Source: an uncultured Proteiniphilum sp.
GTDB taxonomy: Bacteria > Bacteroidota > Bacteroidia > Bacteroidales > Dysgonomonadaceae
Reading direction: 5' to 3'
NCBI RefSeq assembly: GCF_937873925.1
Contig: NZ_CALNAT010000047.1
Location: 1-56,356 of the forward strand
Length of the DNA: 56,356 nucleotides
Positions 8,404 to 15,418 of this stretch are shown here, piece after piece. Both the position numbers and the translations under genes were made by a program. The notes under the pieces are model-generated. The model saw only the letters and a list, made by a program, of their open reading frames with translations. It was not told where the DNA came from and made no database searches. Each line of letters starts with the position of its first letter. The stretch's first letter is position 1.

Positions 8404-8976
8404 ATGAAATTTCGTCTTTCAATATTATTATTGTCTTTTGTCTATTTTGTACCGGGTCGGTCGCAAATATTGGACAACTCCATGTTCCGCATTTATCGGG
8501 CGCCTTTCATACTCGGCTGTGTAACACATTTGCGATTTGATAAGGATGCAACGTATCAGATTGCGATTACCGAAATTCATTGTTCTTTGTGCGACCATGA
8601 GGAATTAAGAAATTCAATTAATTCTACGGGAACATGGAAACAGAAGAATGATACGATTTTCTTGAAATCGAATAAAGACGAAACAATTGTTTTAAAAGTT
8701 TTAACCGACTCATTATTAAGACCCATTTTCCCGATGGGAATTAAACCAGATTTGTTGTCAGATTCTATTAAAACAAAATTGGCAAACGGTCGATTGATAA
8801 ATAATGGAGATGAATTTCATTTAATTTACGATACATATCCCAATGGCGTTGCCCGAACAATTATCGATAAATACAGGCATAGAAGAAATGAATATGAAAT
8901 AGGGATAGATGCCAACGGAACGCTTAGAAACCTCCATTATTATTGGGATGAAAAAAGAAGAAAGAGATTACGATAA
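8404..8976 (+). CDS. Unknown exported protein
   Basis: A 190-residue protein begins with a signal peptide (MKFRLSILLLSFVYFVPGRSQ). The ATG at 8404 is preferred over the TTG at 8395 because it starts directly with the signal sequence. The mature part has a Cys pair in IHCSLCDHEE, a 'TGTWKQKNDTIFLKS' stretch like small Bacteroidetes periplasmic proteins that report on a 'threshold' beta-sandwich, and a basic C-terminus (YWDEKRRKRLR). Base composition is more AT-rich than the two flanking genes, and it separates the peptidase and epimerase genes that are usually adjacent. I do not recognise the family. It may be a recent insertion. Confidence 0.6.
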   Translation: MKFRLSILLLSFVYFVPGRSQILDNSMFRIYRAPFILGCVTHLRFDKDATYQIAITEIHCSLCDHEELRNSINSTGTWKQKNDTIFLKSNKDETIVLKVLTDSLLRPIFPMGIKPDLLSDSIKTKLANGRLINNGDEFHLIYDTYPNGVARTIIDKYRHRRNEYEIGIDANGTLRNLHYYWDEKRRKRLR

Positions 8977-8990
8977 CGGACTTCAAATCA

Positions 8991-10163
8991 ATGGAGAACA
9001 AAAATATGTCACAAAACCGGCGCCAATTCCTCAAATCATCAGTTGCGGCGGCAACGGCAATCGCTATTCCGTCTATGCCTTTATTTTCGCAACGATCTAA
9101 AAAACAATTCAATACATCGGGTAAAATGAAACTATCCTGGACCCCATACGACCTGCAACTGAACCATACTTTTACCATTTCCGGATTCTCACGTACGACC
9201 ACCCCTGTGGTGTTGATTAAAATAGGATACGACGGACTGGAAGGGTACGGTGAAGCATCCCTGCCTCCCTATCTGGGAGAAACACAGGCTTCAGTAATTG
9301 AATTTCTGAAGAAAACGGATCTTTCCGGTTTCACCGATCCCGGTCATATCGAAGAGATAATGGTGTATGTGGACGGTATTGCTGGGGGGAATACTGCGGC
9401 AAAAGCAGCTGTGGACATTGCCCTGCATGATCTGGCAGGGAAGATGGAGGGAGCGCCGTGGTACAAGATATACGGTTTGGATAAGTATAATGTGCCCGAC
9501 ACCACTTTTACCATCGGTATCGACAGCGACGAGGTGGTGCGCGAAAAGACACGCGAAGCGCTGGGACGGTTCAATATCCTGAAAGTGAAAGTAGGCGGAG
9601 CAGATGATAAACGGATGATCGAAGCCATTCGTTCGGTAACCGATCTGCCGTTGGCTGTGGATGCTAATCAGGGCTGGAAAGACCGCCATCAGGCGCTCGA
9701 TATGATTCTCTGGCTGAAAGAGAAGGGGGTGGTGATGGTAGAGCAGCCTATGCCGAAACAGGATCTGGACAACATTGCCCGCCTCACCGAAGAAAGCCCT
9801 CTTCCTGTTTTTGCCGATGAGTCAATACAACGCCTTTCTGATGTGGAGCGCATGAAAGGAGTTTTTTCGGGGATCAATATCAAGTTGATGAAGTGTACGG
9901 GTATGCATGAAGCATGGAAAATGCGCAAGCTGGCGTATGGGCTGGGAATGAAGGTGATGATGGGGTGTATGACCGAGACTTCCTGCGCCATATCGGCCGC
10001 AGCCCAGCTCTATGCGGGAATGGATTTTGCCGACCTCGACGGCGCACTCCTGATAGGGAACGATTGTTTCAAGGGAGCAACACTCGAAAACGGGAAGATC
10101 ATCGCCTCCGACCAGCCGGGTATCGGAGTAAAACCGGTAAAGGAATTAACCTTTGGAAGATAA
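8991..10163 (+). CDS. Dipeptide (L-Ala-D/L-Glu) epimerase
   Basis: This is a 390-residue member of the enolase superfamily, muconate-lactonising subgroup. Enzymes of this type interconvert L-Ala-D-Glu and L-Ala-L-Glu, which allows murein peptides to be used as amino acids. The acid-base lysines are in LKVKVGG and in GINIKLMKCTG, and the Mg2+ ligands are in AVDANQGW, VEQPMP and FADES. The N-terminus carries a twin-arginine-like signal (QNRRQFLKSS, then AAATAIAIPSMP), so it is predicted to be exported. ATG 9006 is an alternative start that keeps the signal. In Bacteroides the gene usually sits beside an NlpC/P60 peptidase; here that partner is frameshifted. The exact dipeptide specificity is inferred. 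Confidence 0.85.
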   Translation: MENKNMSQNRRQFLKSSVAAATAIAIPSMPLFSQRSKKQFNTSGKMKLSWTPYDLQLNHTFTISGFSRTTTPVVLIKIGYDGLEGYGEASLPPYLGETQASVIEFLKKTDLSGFTDPGHIEEIMVYVDGIAGGNTAAKAAVDIALHDLAGKMEGAPWYKIYGLDKYNVPDTTFTIGIDSDEVVREKTREALGRFNILKVKVGGADDKRMIEAIRSVTDLPLAVDANQGWKDRHQALDMILWLKEKGVVMVEQPMPKQDLDNIARLTEESPLPVFADESIQRLSDVERMKGVFSGINIKLMKCTGMHEAWKMRKLAYGLGMKVMMGCMTETSCAISAAAQLYAGMDFADLDGALLIGNDCFKGATLENGKIIASDQPGIGVKPVKELTFGR

Positions 10164-10183
10164 AAATCTTGTTTGTAAATTTG
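10152..10183 (+). promoter_or_regulatory. Promoter of the DUF486 gene
   Basis: TTTG (10152-10155), a 20-base spacer and TAAATTTG (10176-10183) match the Bacteroidetes -33/-7 consensus. The promoter overlaps the 3' end of the epimerase gene and precedes the start codon at 10217 by 33 bases. Confidence 0.65.
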
Positions 10184-10216
10184 CGCGATTTTTTACTTCT
10201 TCTTTAGGTTATTACA

Positions 10217-10582
10217 ATGAATTATCTTCTTACTATCGGGCTTTTGATCTGTTCCAATGTCTTTATGACTTTCGCGTGGTACGGCCATTTAAAACTTGCT
10301 GAAAATGCGTGGTTCAGTAAACTGCCGCTTTTCGGTGTGATTGTTTTCAGCTGGTTGATCGCCTTTTTCGAATACTGTTTTCAGGTTCCGGCAAACCGTA
10401 TCGGATTTGAAGGAAACGGAGGAAGTTTTTCACTCGTGCAACTGAAAGTCATACAGGAAGTAATTACGTTGGTGGTGTTTGTCATTTTCTCGTTCCTCGC
10501 TTTTCAAACCCAATTGAAATGGAATCACCTTATCGGATTTGTATTTCTGGTGCTGGCGGTCTATTTTATTTTTAAGGGATAA
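10217..10582 (+). CDS. DUF486 (DMT-superfamily-like) inner-membrane protein
   Basis: A 121-residue protein with four predicted membrane helices (about residues 3-20, 33-52, 71-92 and 98-119). The pattern MTFAWYGHLK, then VPANRIG, QLKVIQEVITL and HLIGFVFLVLAVYFIF is characteristic of the DUF486 family, which resembles half-size drug/metabolite transporters. Its substrate is unknown. It has its own promoter and no plus-strand partner. A convergent DUF3037 gene ends 28 bases further on. Confidence 0.88.
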   Translation: MNYLLTIGLLICSNVFMTFAWYGHLKLAENAWFSKLPLFGVIVFSWLIAFFEYCFQVPANRIGFEGNGGSFSLVQLKVIQEVITLVVFVIFSFLAFQTQLKWNHLIGFVFLVLAVYFIFKG

Positions 10583-10610
10583 ATCACTTCCGGATTGCAG
10601 ATTCCGGGTC

Positions 10611-10994
10611 TCATTTTACCAACTCCTCAAACAACCGATCAAAGGTTTTATCCAGATCGCCGGTTTTTCCGGGGTGCGGCCGTGATGTCTGGATGATGGA
10701 ACTACGCACGGCCGTCAGCCAGCGGAAACGTTCGGGAATATCGAGTTGCGCTATGGGGCCACACTTCGGATCGCCAAGGGCAATCTGTTTATGTGTCTCA
10801 AGGTTTTCAATCACATCATCATATTCCGCTTCCGAATGCATCAATCTGAATTTCTCGGGACAGAGATGATACTCAAAGCGTATATACTTTTCTCTCTTGG
10901 AAAAAAGAATGAGTCCCACGTTGAAAAATTCTTCCCGTTCAATTCTCGGTACCAATCGAATAACGGCATAATGATACAGTTTATCCTCTTGCAT
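10611..10994 (-). CDS. DUF3037 protein, partner of a HipA-like kinase
   Basis: A 127-residue protein starting MQEDKLYHYAVIRLVPRIEREEFFNVGLILF, which is the DUF3037 signature (strand, PRIEREEFxNVGVILF, then a Cys/charged region). No catalytic motif is known. It overlaps the end of the HipA-like kinase gene by 14 bases, so the two proteins are translationally coupled. DUF3037 genes commonly follow this kinase type, and a regulatory or substrate role is plausible. Its cellular location is presumably the cytosol, as there is no signal peptide. Confidence 0.85.
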   Translation of the reverse strand: MQEDKLYHYAVIRLVPRIEREEFFNVGLILFSKREKYIRFEYHLCPEKFRLMHSEAEYDDVIENLETHKQIALGDPKCGPIAQLDIPERFRWLTAVRSSIIQTSRPHPGKTGDLDKTFDRLFEELVK

Positions 10995-11772
10995 TTTTGG
11001 CGGTATTTAGAAAGTTTTGGGAATGCTGCAATCGCGTTTTCAAAAAATTGAGATAGATACTTCTGATCTCATCGGGTGTCTCTTGGGTATGGTTCCACAT
11101 CAGCCACTCATCGGGGATAAGCGCGGTGATTTCCTCCAACAGGTCAGATGAAAGTATAGCATGTGCGAAATCGTTCGCCTCTTCAAGCATCGATGCCCGG
11201 GGTAGCAATACATGATCTTTTATATGGGGGAACGGGTTGAGGGCATGCCTTTCGAAATCGTTCCACGAGTGATGGAAATAGAACGATGCACCATTGTCGA
11301 TGACCCACAATTCGCGGTGCCACCACAATAGGTTCGTATTGTTGAACGTGCGGTCAATGTTGGTTGTAAAAGCATCGAGCCAGACAATTTTCGAGGCCAG
11401 AAAAGGATCGATTTCCACGGAAGGATCGTAAGCCATTGCTCCCGAAAGGTAATGCAGGCCAAGATTGAGCCCTTCGCTTCCTTTCAGCAGATCCTGGATC
11501 TCCTCATCGCCTTCGCTGCGGCCGAAATCATCATCGAGAGCGGCAAAAACCAGTTCGGGTATATGCAGGCCCAGTACGGAAGCAATTTTTCCGCCCAGCA
11601 ATTCCGAAACCAGCATTTTGGTGCCGTGTCCTGCACCGCGGAATTTCAGCACATACTTGAACCCGTCGTCCGCCTCCGCCAATGCCGGCAGGGATCCGCC
11701 TTCCCGCAAAGGCAGGATGTAACGGAGAACTTTTACCGTGCGCAATGATATATCTTTTCCCATTGGGTGCAA
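10981..11772 (-). CDS. HipA-like kinase-fold protein
   Basis: A 263-residue protein of the HipA-like kinase group that occurs with DUF3037. The N-lobe shows KYVLKFRGAGHGTKMLVSE, where the Lys would hold ATP. The C-lobe shows the catalytic-loop-like DAFTTNIDRTFNNTNLL (Asp plus Asn) and the metal-binding WVIDNGASFYF. It is much shorter than HipA toxins (about 430 residues) and lacks a neighbouring HipB-type DNA-binding antitoxin. It overlaps the DUF3037 gene. Substrate and biological role are unknown. Alternative start: residue 4 (MGKDISL). Confidence 0.8.
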   Translation of the reverse strand: MHPMGKDISLRTVKVLRYILPLREGGSLPALAEADDGFKYVLKFRGAGHGTKMLVSELLGGKIASVLGLHIPELVFAALDDDFGRSEGDEEIQDLLKGSEGLNLGLHYLSGAMAYDPSVEIDPFLASKIVWLDAFTTNIDRTFNNTNLLWWHRELWVIDNGASFYFHHSWNDFERHALNPFPHIKDHVLLPRASMLEEANDFAHAILSSDLLEEITALIPDEWLMWNHTQETPDEIRSIYLNFLKTRLQHSQNFLNTAKNARG

Positions 11773-11788
11773 AGATACGATAATCTCA

Positions 11789-12331
11789 TCAAATTTCTTC
11801 CGATTCTATCAGCATACAGCCTTTGGTGTACATCTCCTGCAACGCTTTTTTATCGTCGCTGGGTTGGGCATTTACCGGAGCGATGGCGTCGGTGACCACA
11901 TAGGTATGAAACCCCTGGGTTGCCGCATCAAGGGCAGTCGCTTTTACACAATAATCGGTGGCGAGACCACATACGTAAAGGTGTTGAATTTGGTTTTCGT
12001 GAAGGAAATCCGTAAGCGATGCATTGGTTGCTTCAAAAGCGGAATAGCCGTCGTCTTTATTATCCGTCCCCTTTAACAGCTTCAGGTCTATTTTACCGGT
12101 CTCCAGATCGGGGTGCAGCTCCGCACCCCGCGTTCCGGCGACACAATGTACCGGCCACTTCTCAAAATGCACCGAATCGGCCGGATGCCAGTCCTGCGAT
12201 GAGATCACGAGATCAAACCGATCCATAATCCGGTTGATCACAGGCACCACTTTATCGCCATCCTTTACCCCTAAAGCGCCACCGGGGCAGAAATCGTTCT
12301 GAACATCAACTATAAGGAGTGCTTTTTTCAT
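11789..12331 (-). CDS. pncA: Nicotinamidase
   Basis: A 180-residue isochorismatase-fold amidase that hydrolyses nicotinamide to nicotinate for NAD salvage. The catalytic triad is Asp9 (LIVDVQNDF), Lys87 (KLLKGTD) and Cys128 (CGLATDYCVKAT). The metal site is formed by Asp47 and His49 (SQDWHP) and the His in WPVHCV. The length is typical. It is separated by only 16 bases from the HipA-like gene in front of which it lies on the same strand, so the three minus-strand genes may form one transcript with pncA first. Confidence 0.93.
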   Translation of the reverse strand: MKKALLIVDVQNDFCPGGALGVKDGDKVVPVINRIMDRFDLVISSQDWHPADSVHFEKWPVHCVAGTRGAELHPDLETGKIDLKLLKGTDNKDDGYSAFEATNASLTDFLHENQIQHLYVCGLATDYCVKATALDAATQGFHTYVVTDAIAPVNAQPSDDKKALQEMYTKGCMLIESEEI

Positions 12332-12354
12332 ATGATTAAAATATTTTTTACATC

Positions 12355-12512
12355 AATGTGTAGGGAACTGGCTTTAATCATGTACTTGTGTGATAATGAT
12401 TATCATGCTCGTTTCATACGATTAATTTATTTTTTCTCTTGTCGATGTATGAAACTCGCAGTTAATCATGTTTTTGTGTATGAATAATGATCCTGCTCGT
12501 TTCCTACTCATT
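12355..12512. repeat. Imperfect direct repeat in a gene-free gap
   Basis: Two copies of a roughly 49-base unit lie 88 bases apart: TAATCATGTACTTGTGTG... at 12375-12423 and TAATCATGTTTTTGTGTA... at 12463-12512. Both contain ATGATnnTGCTCGTTTC. Similarity extends weakly about 20 bases upstream of each copy. The gap between pncA and the next gene (12332-12608) holds no convincing reading frame. Confidence 0.6.
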
Positions 12513-12608
12513 TTATTGTTATTTCTACATATAACAATGAGAAATCGTTTGGGTTCGATATCGGTAAATAAACGGAATGCTTGTTTTATGAATGGAAAGA
12601 ATTTACTA

Positions 12609-13493
12609 TTATTTGTTTGCGTGTCGATGATAATAAACTTTCATCGTTTTTTCAATGGTGTCTGATTTTTTATTAAGATACAGAATGTCATAATCTATCA
12701 TACTTTTTTTACTTTCCAACCCTGACTCAGGCTTAAAAGTAATATACAGGTGATTGGAGATATGAACTCCCCTATTCGTGGCTACTCTTTTATCTAAAAA
12801 ACCAAATGATTTTACCATATTCCAGGACTGAAACCCGGTTTTTTTACTCCATATACCATCTTCCGAAATAGATACAAGTGTAGGATACTGTATTAGTTTC
12901 ATCAAAAAAAACGCAATGCCCATGAAGGATGATAAAGAAAAAATCACATCTATAACAAACTCTGTTGAAGTTCCATCTATTAGCCGCCCGGTCGTTTTGT
13001 AACATGCCCACATGCAAACACCAAGAGGGACTAAATAATAAGAGAGAGATCTTTTTATCTCCAATTTACGGGGAATTGAATAATCGTCATTCAATAGGAT
13101 CTTCAGTGTATTATTTTTAATCCTTTCTCTAACCACCTTCAAGGCTCTCAGTCTCTCTTTTTTTATAGAAAGATGCTGTCTGGAAGGAAAAATATTCACC
13201 GAGAAGTTATTGTTTGCTGCTCTTTCTCTGAATTCTCTTACATCATCTACATTTTTGTATGCCCAGGTCTTCCATTTGTCCCCTAAATAGGTCATTATAA
13301 CTCCGAAAGCAACAAAAGAAAGGATCATTAAGCTAATTGATAATAAAGTCAATATGAAAGAATTATCGTAGGAAACTAAAATATAAATAGCTGCTGCCAT
13401 AACCAGCATCATCATAATTAATGCAGGGTACACAACTGTGCTACGCGCTCTTTTGATAGCTTTTGAAACGGTAGTATACTTTTTGGTTTGCAT
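12609..13493 (-). CDS. Unknown membrane protein downstream of the rSAM gene
   Basis: A 294-residue protein with a basic N-terminus, two close membrane helices (about residues 21-43 and 48-70), a basic soluble stretch (about 71-150) and two further helices (about 150-168 and 175-196). A C-terminal soluble domain follows, with beta-type pattern (VSISEDGIWSKKTGFQSWNMVKSFGF) that resembles PH-like domains of bacterial membrane proteins. It starts 10 bases after the radical SAM gene on the same strand and is more AT-rich than its neighbours. I do not recognise a family. Co-transcription suggests, but does not prove, a link to the lipoprotein/rSAM pair. Confidence 0.65.
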   Translation of the reverse strand: MQTKKYTTVSKAIKRARSTVVYPALIMMMLVMAAAIYILVSYDNSFILTLLSISLMILSFVAFGVIMTYLGDKWKTWAYKNVDDVREFRERAANNNFSVNIFPSRQHLSIKKERLRALKVVRERIKNNTLKILLNDDYSIPRKLEIKRSLSYYLVPLGVCMWACYKTTGRLIDGTSTEFVIDVIFSLSSFMGIAFFLMKLIQYPTLVSISEDGIWSKKTGFQSWNMVKSFGFLDKRVATNRGVHISNHLYITFKPESGLESKKSMIDYDILYLNKKSDTIEKTMKVYYHRHANK

Positions 13494-13503
13494 TATTATG
13501 TAT

Positions 13504-14580
13504 TTAACCTTTTTCTTTCCCCATCATTTCCAGGTGGCAATGCAAAAGTTCGCCTGTTTTTTCATTACGCAGATGGAGTCCGTTCCCCTGGCAGTATTTA
13601 TACGATTTACAGGATGCACATTTCCCTGTTTTTGTCCAGGAGCGGTCGCGCATAATGTGGTAACGGGTATTCCAGACCGTCCAGAAGTCGTCCCGATAGA
13701 TATTACCCTGCACGTAATCTCCTCTCAGGCTCGGGCAGGCGCTTATGTCGCCGTTGGCAAGTACCGATGCAATATGAATACCGGCCTGACAAAAGAAAGG
13801 AGTATCCCGGACTTCCATTTCATATTCGGACAGATACCCTTCACACCCGTACGATATATCGATCTTTTTCTCTTGGCGCGTATGGCGAATGAAATTCATC
13901 ATTTGCAGGAACTCTCCGGTGGAGAGTTTCAAGAGCGGATTGTCTTTAGCGCGGCCTTTCGGGAAAACGGTAAAGAGTCTCCAGTGTGTTACGTTTAAGG
14001 AAATGAGTAAATCGCGGAGTTTAGCCAGATCATTTATGTTTTTCTTGTTGACACAGGTTACCACATCGTATACCAGACCGGGTGTTGAGGTTACTCTGGA
14101 AATGGCATTGACGGCTCGCAACCATGAACCCTGTTTTCCTCTGAACCAGTCGTGTGACTCTTCCGTGTAACCATCCAGGCTGACCGTCACGGAACGTAAG
14201 CCTGCATCCAGAAGGGACTGTAATCTTTTTTCGTCCAATCCCCAGCCGTTGGTCACGAACCCCCACGGATATCCCATATCGTACATCGCCTGGCCGCACT
14301 CCGCCAGGTCTCTGCGTACCAGCGGCTCACCGCCTGTGAGCACGATCATGGTCTTGTGCGGGTTTACATACTGACGGATATCCGCAAGAACTTTCAAAAA
14401 ATCTTCTTTTGGCATGTCGGGTACGGCTGCCTGTCTTGTACAATCGCTTCCGCAATGGACACAGTTGAAATTACACCTCAAAGTACATTCCCAGAAGAGA
14501 TAGGATAGTTTGTGCAGTTTGGTCTGCATAGCCTTGTGTTGTTGGTAGAGAGAAAGAATGAGCCTCTTTTTCGGATCCAT
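13504..14580 (-). CDS. Radical SAM/SPASM enzyme of the rSAM/lipoprotein system
   Basis: A 358-residue radical SAM protein. The [4Fe-4S] motif is Cys36-x3-Cys40-x2-Cys43 (RCNFNCVHCGSDC). The SAM-binding GGEP is at about residue 105 (VLTGGEPLVRRD). A C-terminal SPASM-type cysteine set (GDISACPSL, KCASCKSYKYCQGNG, LLHCHLE) should hold auxiliary clusters. Such enzymes modify peptides or proteins. The gene directly upstream, 18 bases away, encodes a small lipoprotein; I recall that TIGRFAMs describes this exact pairing as the 'rSAM/lipoprotein system' of Bacteroidales (TIGR04133 with TIGR04134). The modification made and its purpose have not been described to my knowledge. Assignment to that pair is from memory and the gene order. 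Confidence 0.88.
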   Translation of the reverse strand: MDPKKRLILSLYQQHKAMQTKLHKLSYLFWECTLRCNFNCVHCGSDCTRQAAVPDMPKEDFLKVLADIRQYVNPHKTMIVLTGGEPLVRRDLAECGQAMYDMGYPWGFVTNGWGLDEKRLQSLLDAGLRSVTVSLDGYTEESHDWFRGKQGSWLRAVNAISRVTSTPGLVYDVVTCVNKKNINDLAKLRDLLISLNVTHWRLFTVFPKGRAKDNPLLKLSTGEFLQMMNFIRHTRQEKKIDISYGCEGYLSEYEMEVRDTPFFCQAGIHIASVLANGDISACPSLRGDYVQGNIYRDDFWTVWNTRYHIMRDRSWTKTGKCASCKSYKYCQGNGLHLRNEKTGELLHCHLEMMGKEKG

Positions 14581-14598
14581 AAAACCTTCTTTGATTTT

Positions 14599-15114
14599 TT
14601 ACTCTATGTCTCTTTCCATCTCCTTGTATTCGGTGGAAGGTACTCCGTACATTGGCATTATGGTTGCTTGTCTAAGCTTAAAATCAGCTTTACCTTCGAA
14701 CTTACCGTTGTACCAATTTTTTCTTCTTTTTTCAATCTGCTTTAGCTCATGTGCTTTTATTCGTATGGTATCGGACAGGTATGCACCGTTCGTGTCGTTG
14801 TCGATATCCGAGGCGTAAACCGTTAGATCTTTCGCGCCGAAAGCGGTTGCCGTAAAGTTCAGTTCGTAATTCCCACTTGTATCGGTTATCACAGTGTCAT
14901 TTCCATAAGGCGCTGTGTCCGATTTGCTGATGACCGCCATGCCCCTGATTGGTTGTTGAGTCCTTTCGTCAGTGACCTTTCCCTTGACCACGAAATCAGC
15001 GGTAGGGGTGCCGTATTCCACTGGTTCTACGATATCGCAGGAGGTGTAAAGGCCTAAGACGGTTAAGATCCAGGCAATAATCTTACCATAAGTTTTTAAG
15101 ACAAATTTTTTCAT
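14599..15114 (-). CDS. Putative lipoprotein substrate of the adjacent radical SAM enzyme
   Basis: A 171-residue protein with a lipoprotein signal (VLGLYTSC, Cys26). Residues 34-37 are YGTP, followed by a carboxypeptidase-regulatory-like beta-sandwich (FVVKGKVTDERTQQPIRGMAV ... DTSGNYEL). A DIDNDTNGAY motif follows at about 103-112. The tail holds KADFKLRQ and MYGVP (155-159) before a charged end. The paired YGTP/MYGVP motifs at the two ends of the mature chain are striking. Next to a radical SAM/SPASM enzyme it matches the family I recall as 'lipoprotein, rSAM/lipoprotein system'. By inference it is the substrate, with residues in the conserved tail the likely target. It heads a minus-strand unit divergent from a TonB receptor. 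Confidence 0.85.
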   Translation of the reverse strand: MKKFVLKTYGKIIAWILTVLGLYTSCDIVEPVEYGTPTADFVVKGKVTDERTQQPIRGMAVISKSDTAPYGNDTVITDTSGNYELNFTATAFGAKDLTVYASDIDNDTNGAYLSDTIRIKAHELKQIEKRRKNWYNGKFEGKADFKLRQATIMPMYGVPSTEYKEMERDIE

Positions 15115-15309
15115 AGATTATTTTATTTAAACTACTTCTGCTTATTCAGCTTAAAGAAAATATTCCCCAAGTGACCGGGTTTTATAGAAAATCAACGATT
15201 GTGTTATGCACCGGGTAAAGTTCCATCTATTATAGATAGACGTAAAAAAATAAAAAACGTTGCATCGGGAAGCCTTTTTTATAGATAATCTTTCCGTATT
15301 GATGAAAAA

Positions 15310-15329
15310 AATCACTAATTGTAGTGATT
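15310..15329. promoter_or_regulatory. Inverted repeat, possible operator
   Basis: AATCACTA (15310-15317) and TAGTGATT (15322-15329) are perfect complements around a four-base centre. The site abuts the TTG -33 element of the TonB-receptor promoter, a position suited to a dimeric repressor. The regulator is unknown. Confidence 0.55.
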
Positions 15330-15358
15330 GACAGGTGTGTCATTTTCCTGTTCCTTTG
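15328..15358 (+). promoter_or_regulatory. Promoter of the TonB-dependent receptor gene
   Basis: TTG at 15328-15330, 20 bases, then TTCCTTTG at 15351-15358 (one mismatch to TAnnTTTG). The start codon is 61 bases downstream. Confidence 0.5.
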
Positions 15359-15418
15359 CATCCGAACTTCCGTATTCCTGTTTAGAGAATACAGTATAAT
15401 CTATTAAAGCGCCCAATA

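Larger units (their letters stand above)
15115..15418. other. Divergent control region between lipoprotein/rSAM unit and TonB receptor
   Basis: This gene-free stretch separates two divergent units. It contains three TTATAGA motifs at 15182, 15230 and 15279, spaced 48-49 bases apart, an inverted repeat at 15310-15329 and a plus-strand promoter. No small gene was found on either strand. Confidence 0.6.

Noticed and set aside
10981..11772. Calling the kinase-like protein a HipA toxin of a HipBA system.
   Set aside because: It is far shorter than HipA and no HipB-type antitoxin gene is present.
12468..12665. Small plus-strand open frame of 65 codons.
   Set aside because: It overlaps the imperfect repeat and the 3' end of the membrane-protein gene, and its hydrophobic composition follows from AT-rich sequence.
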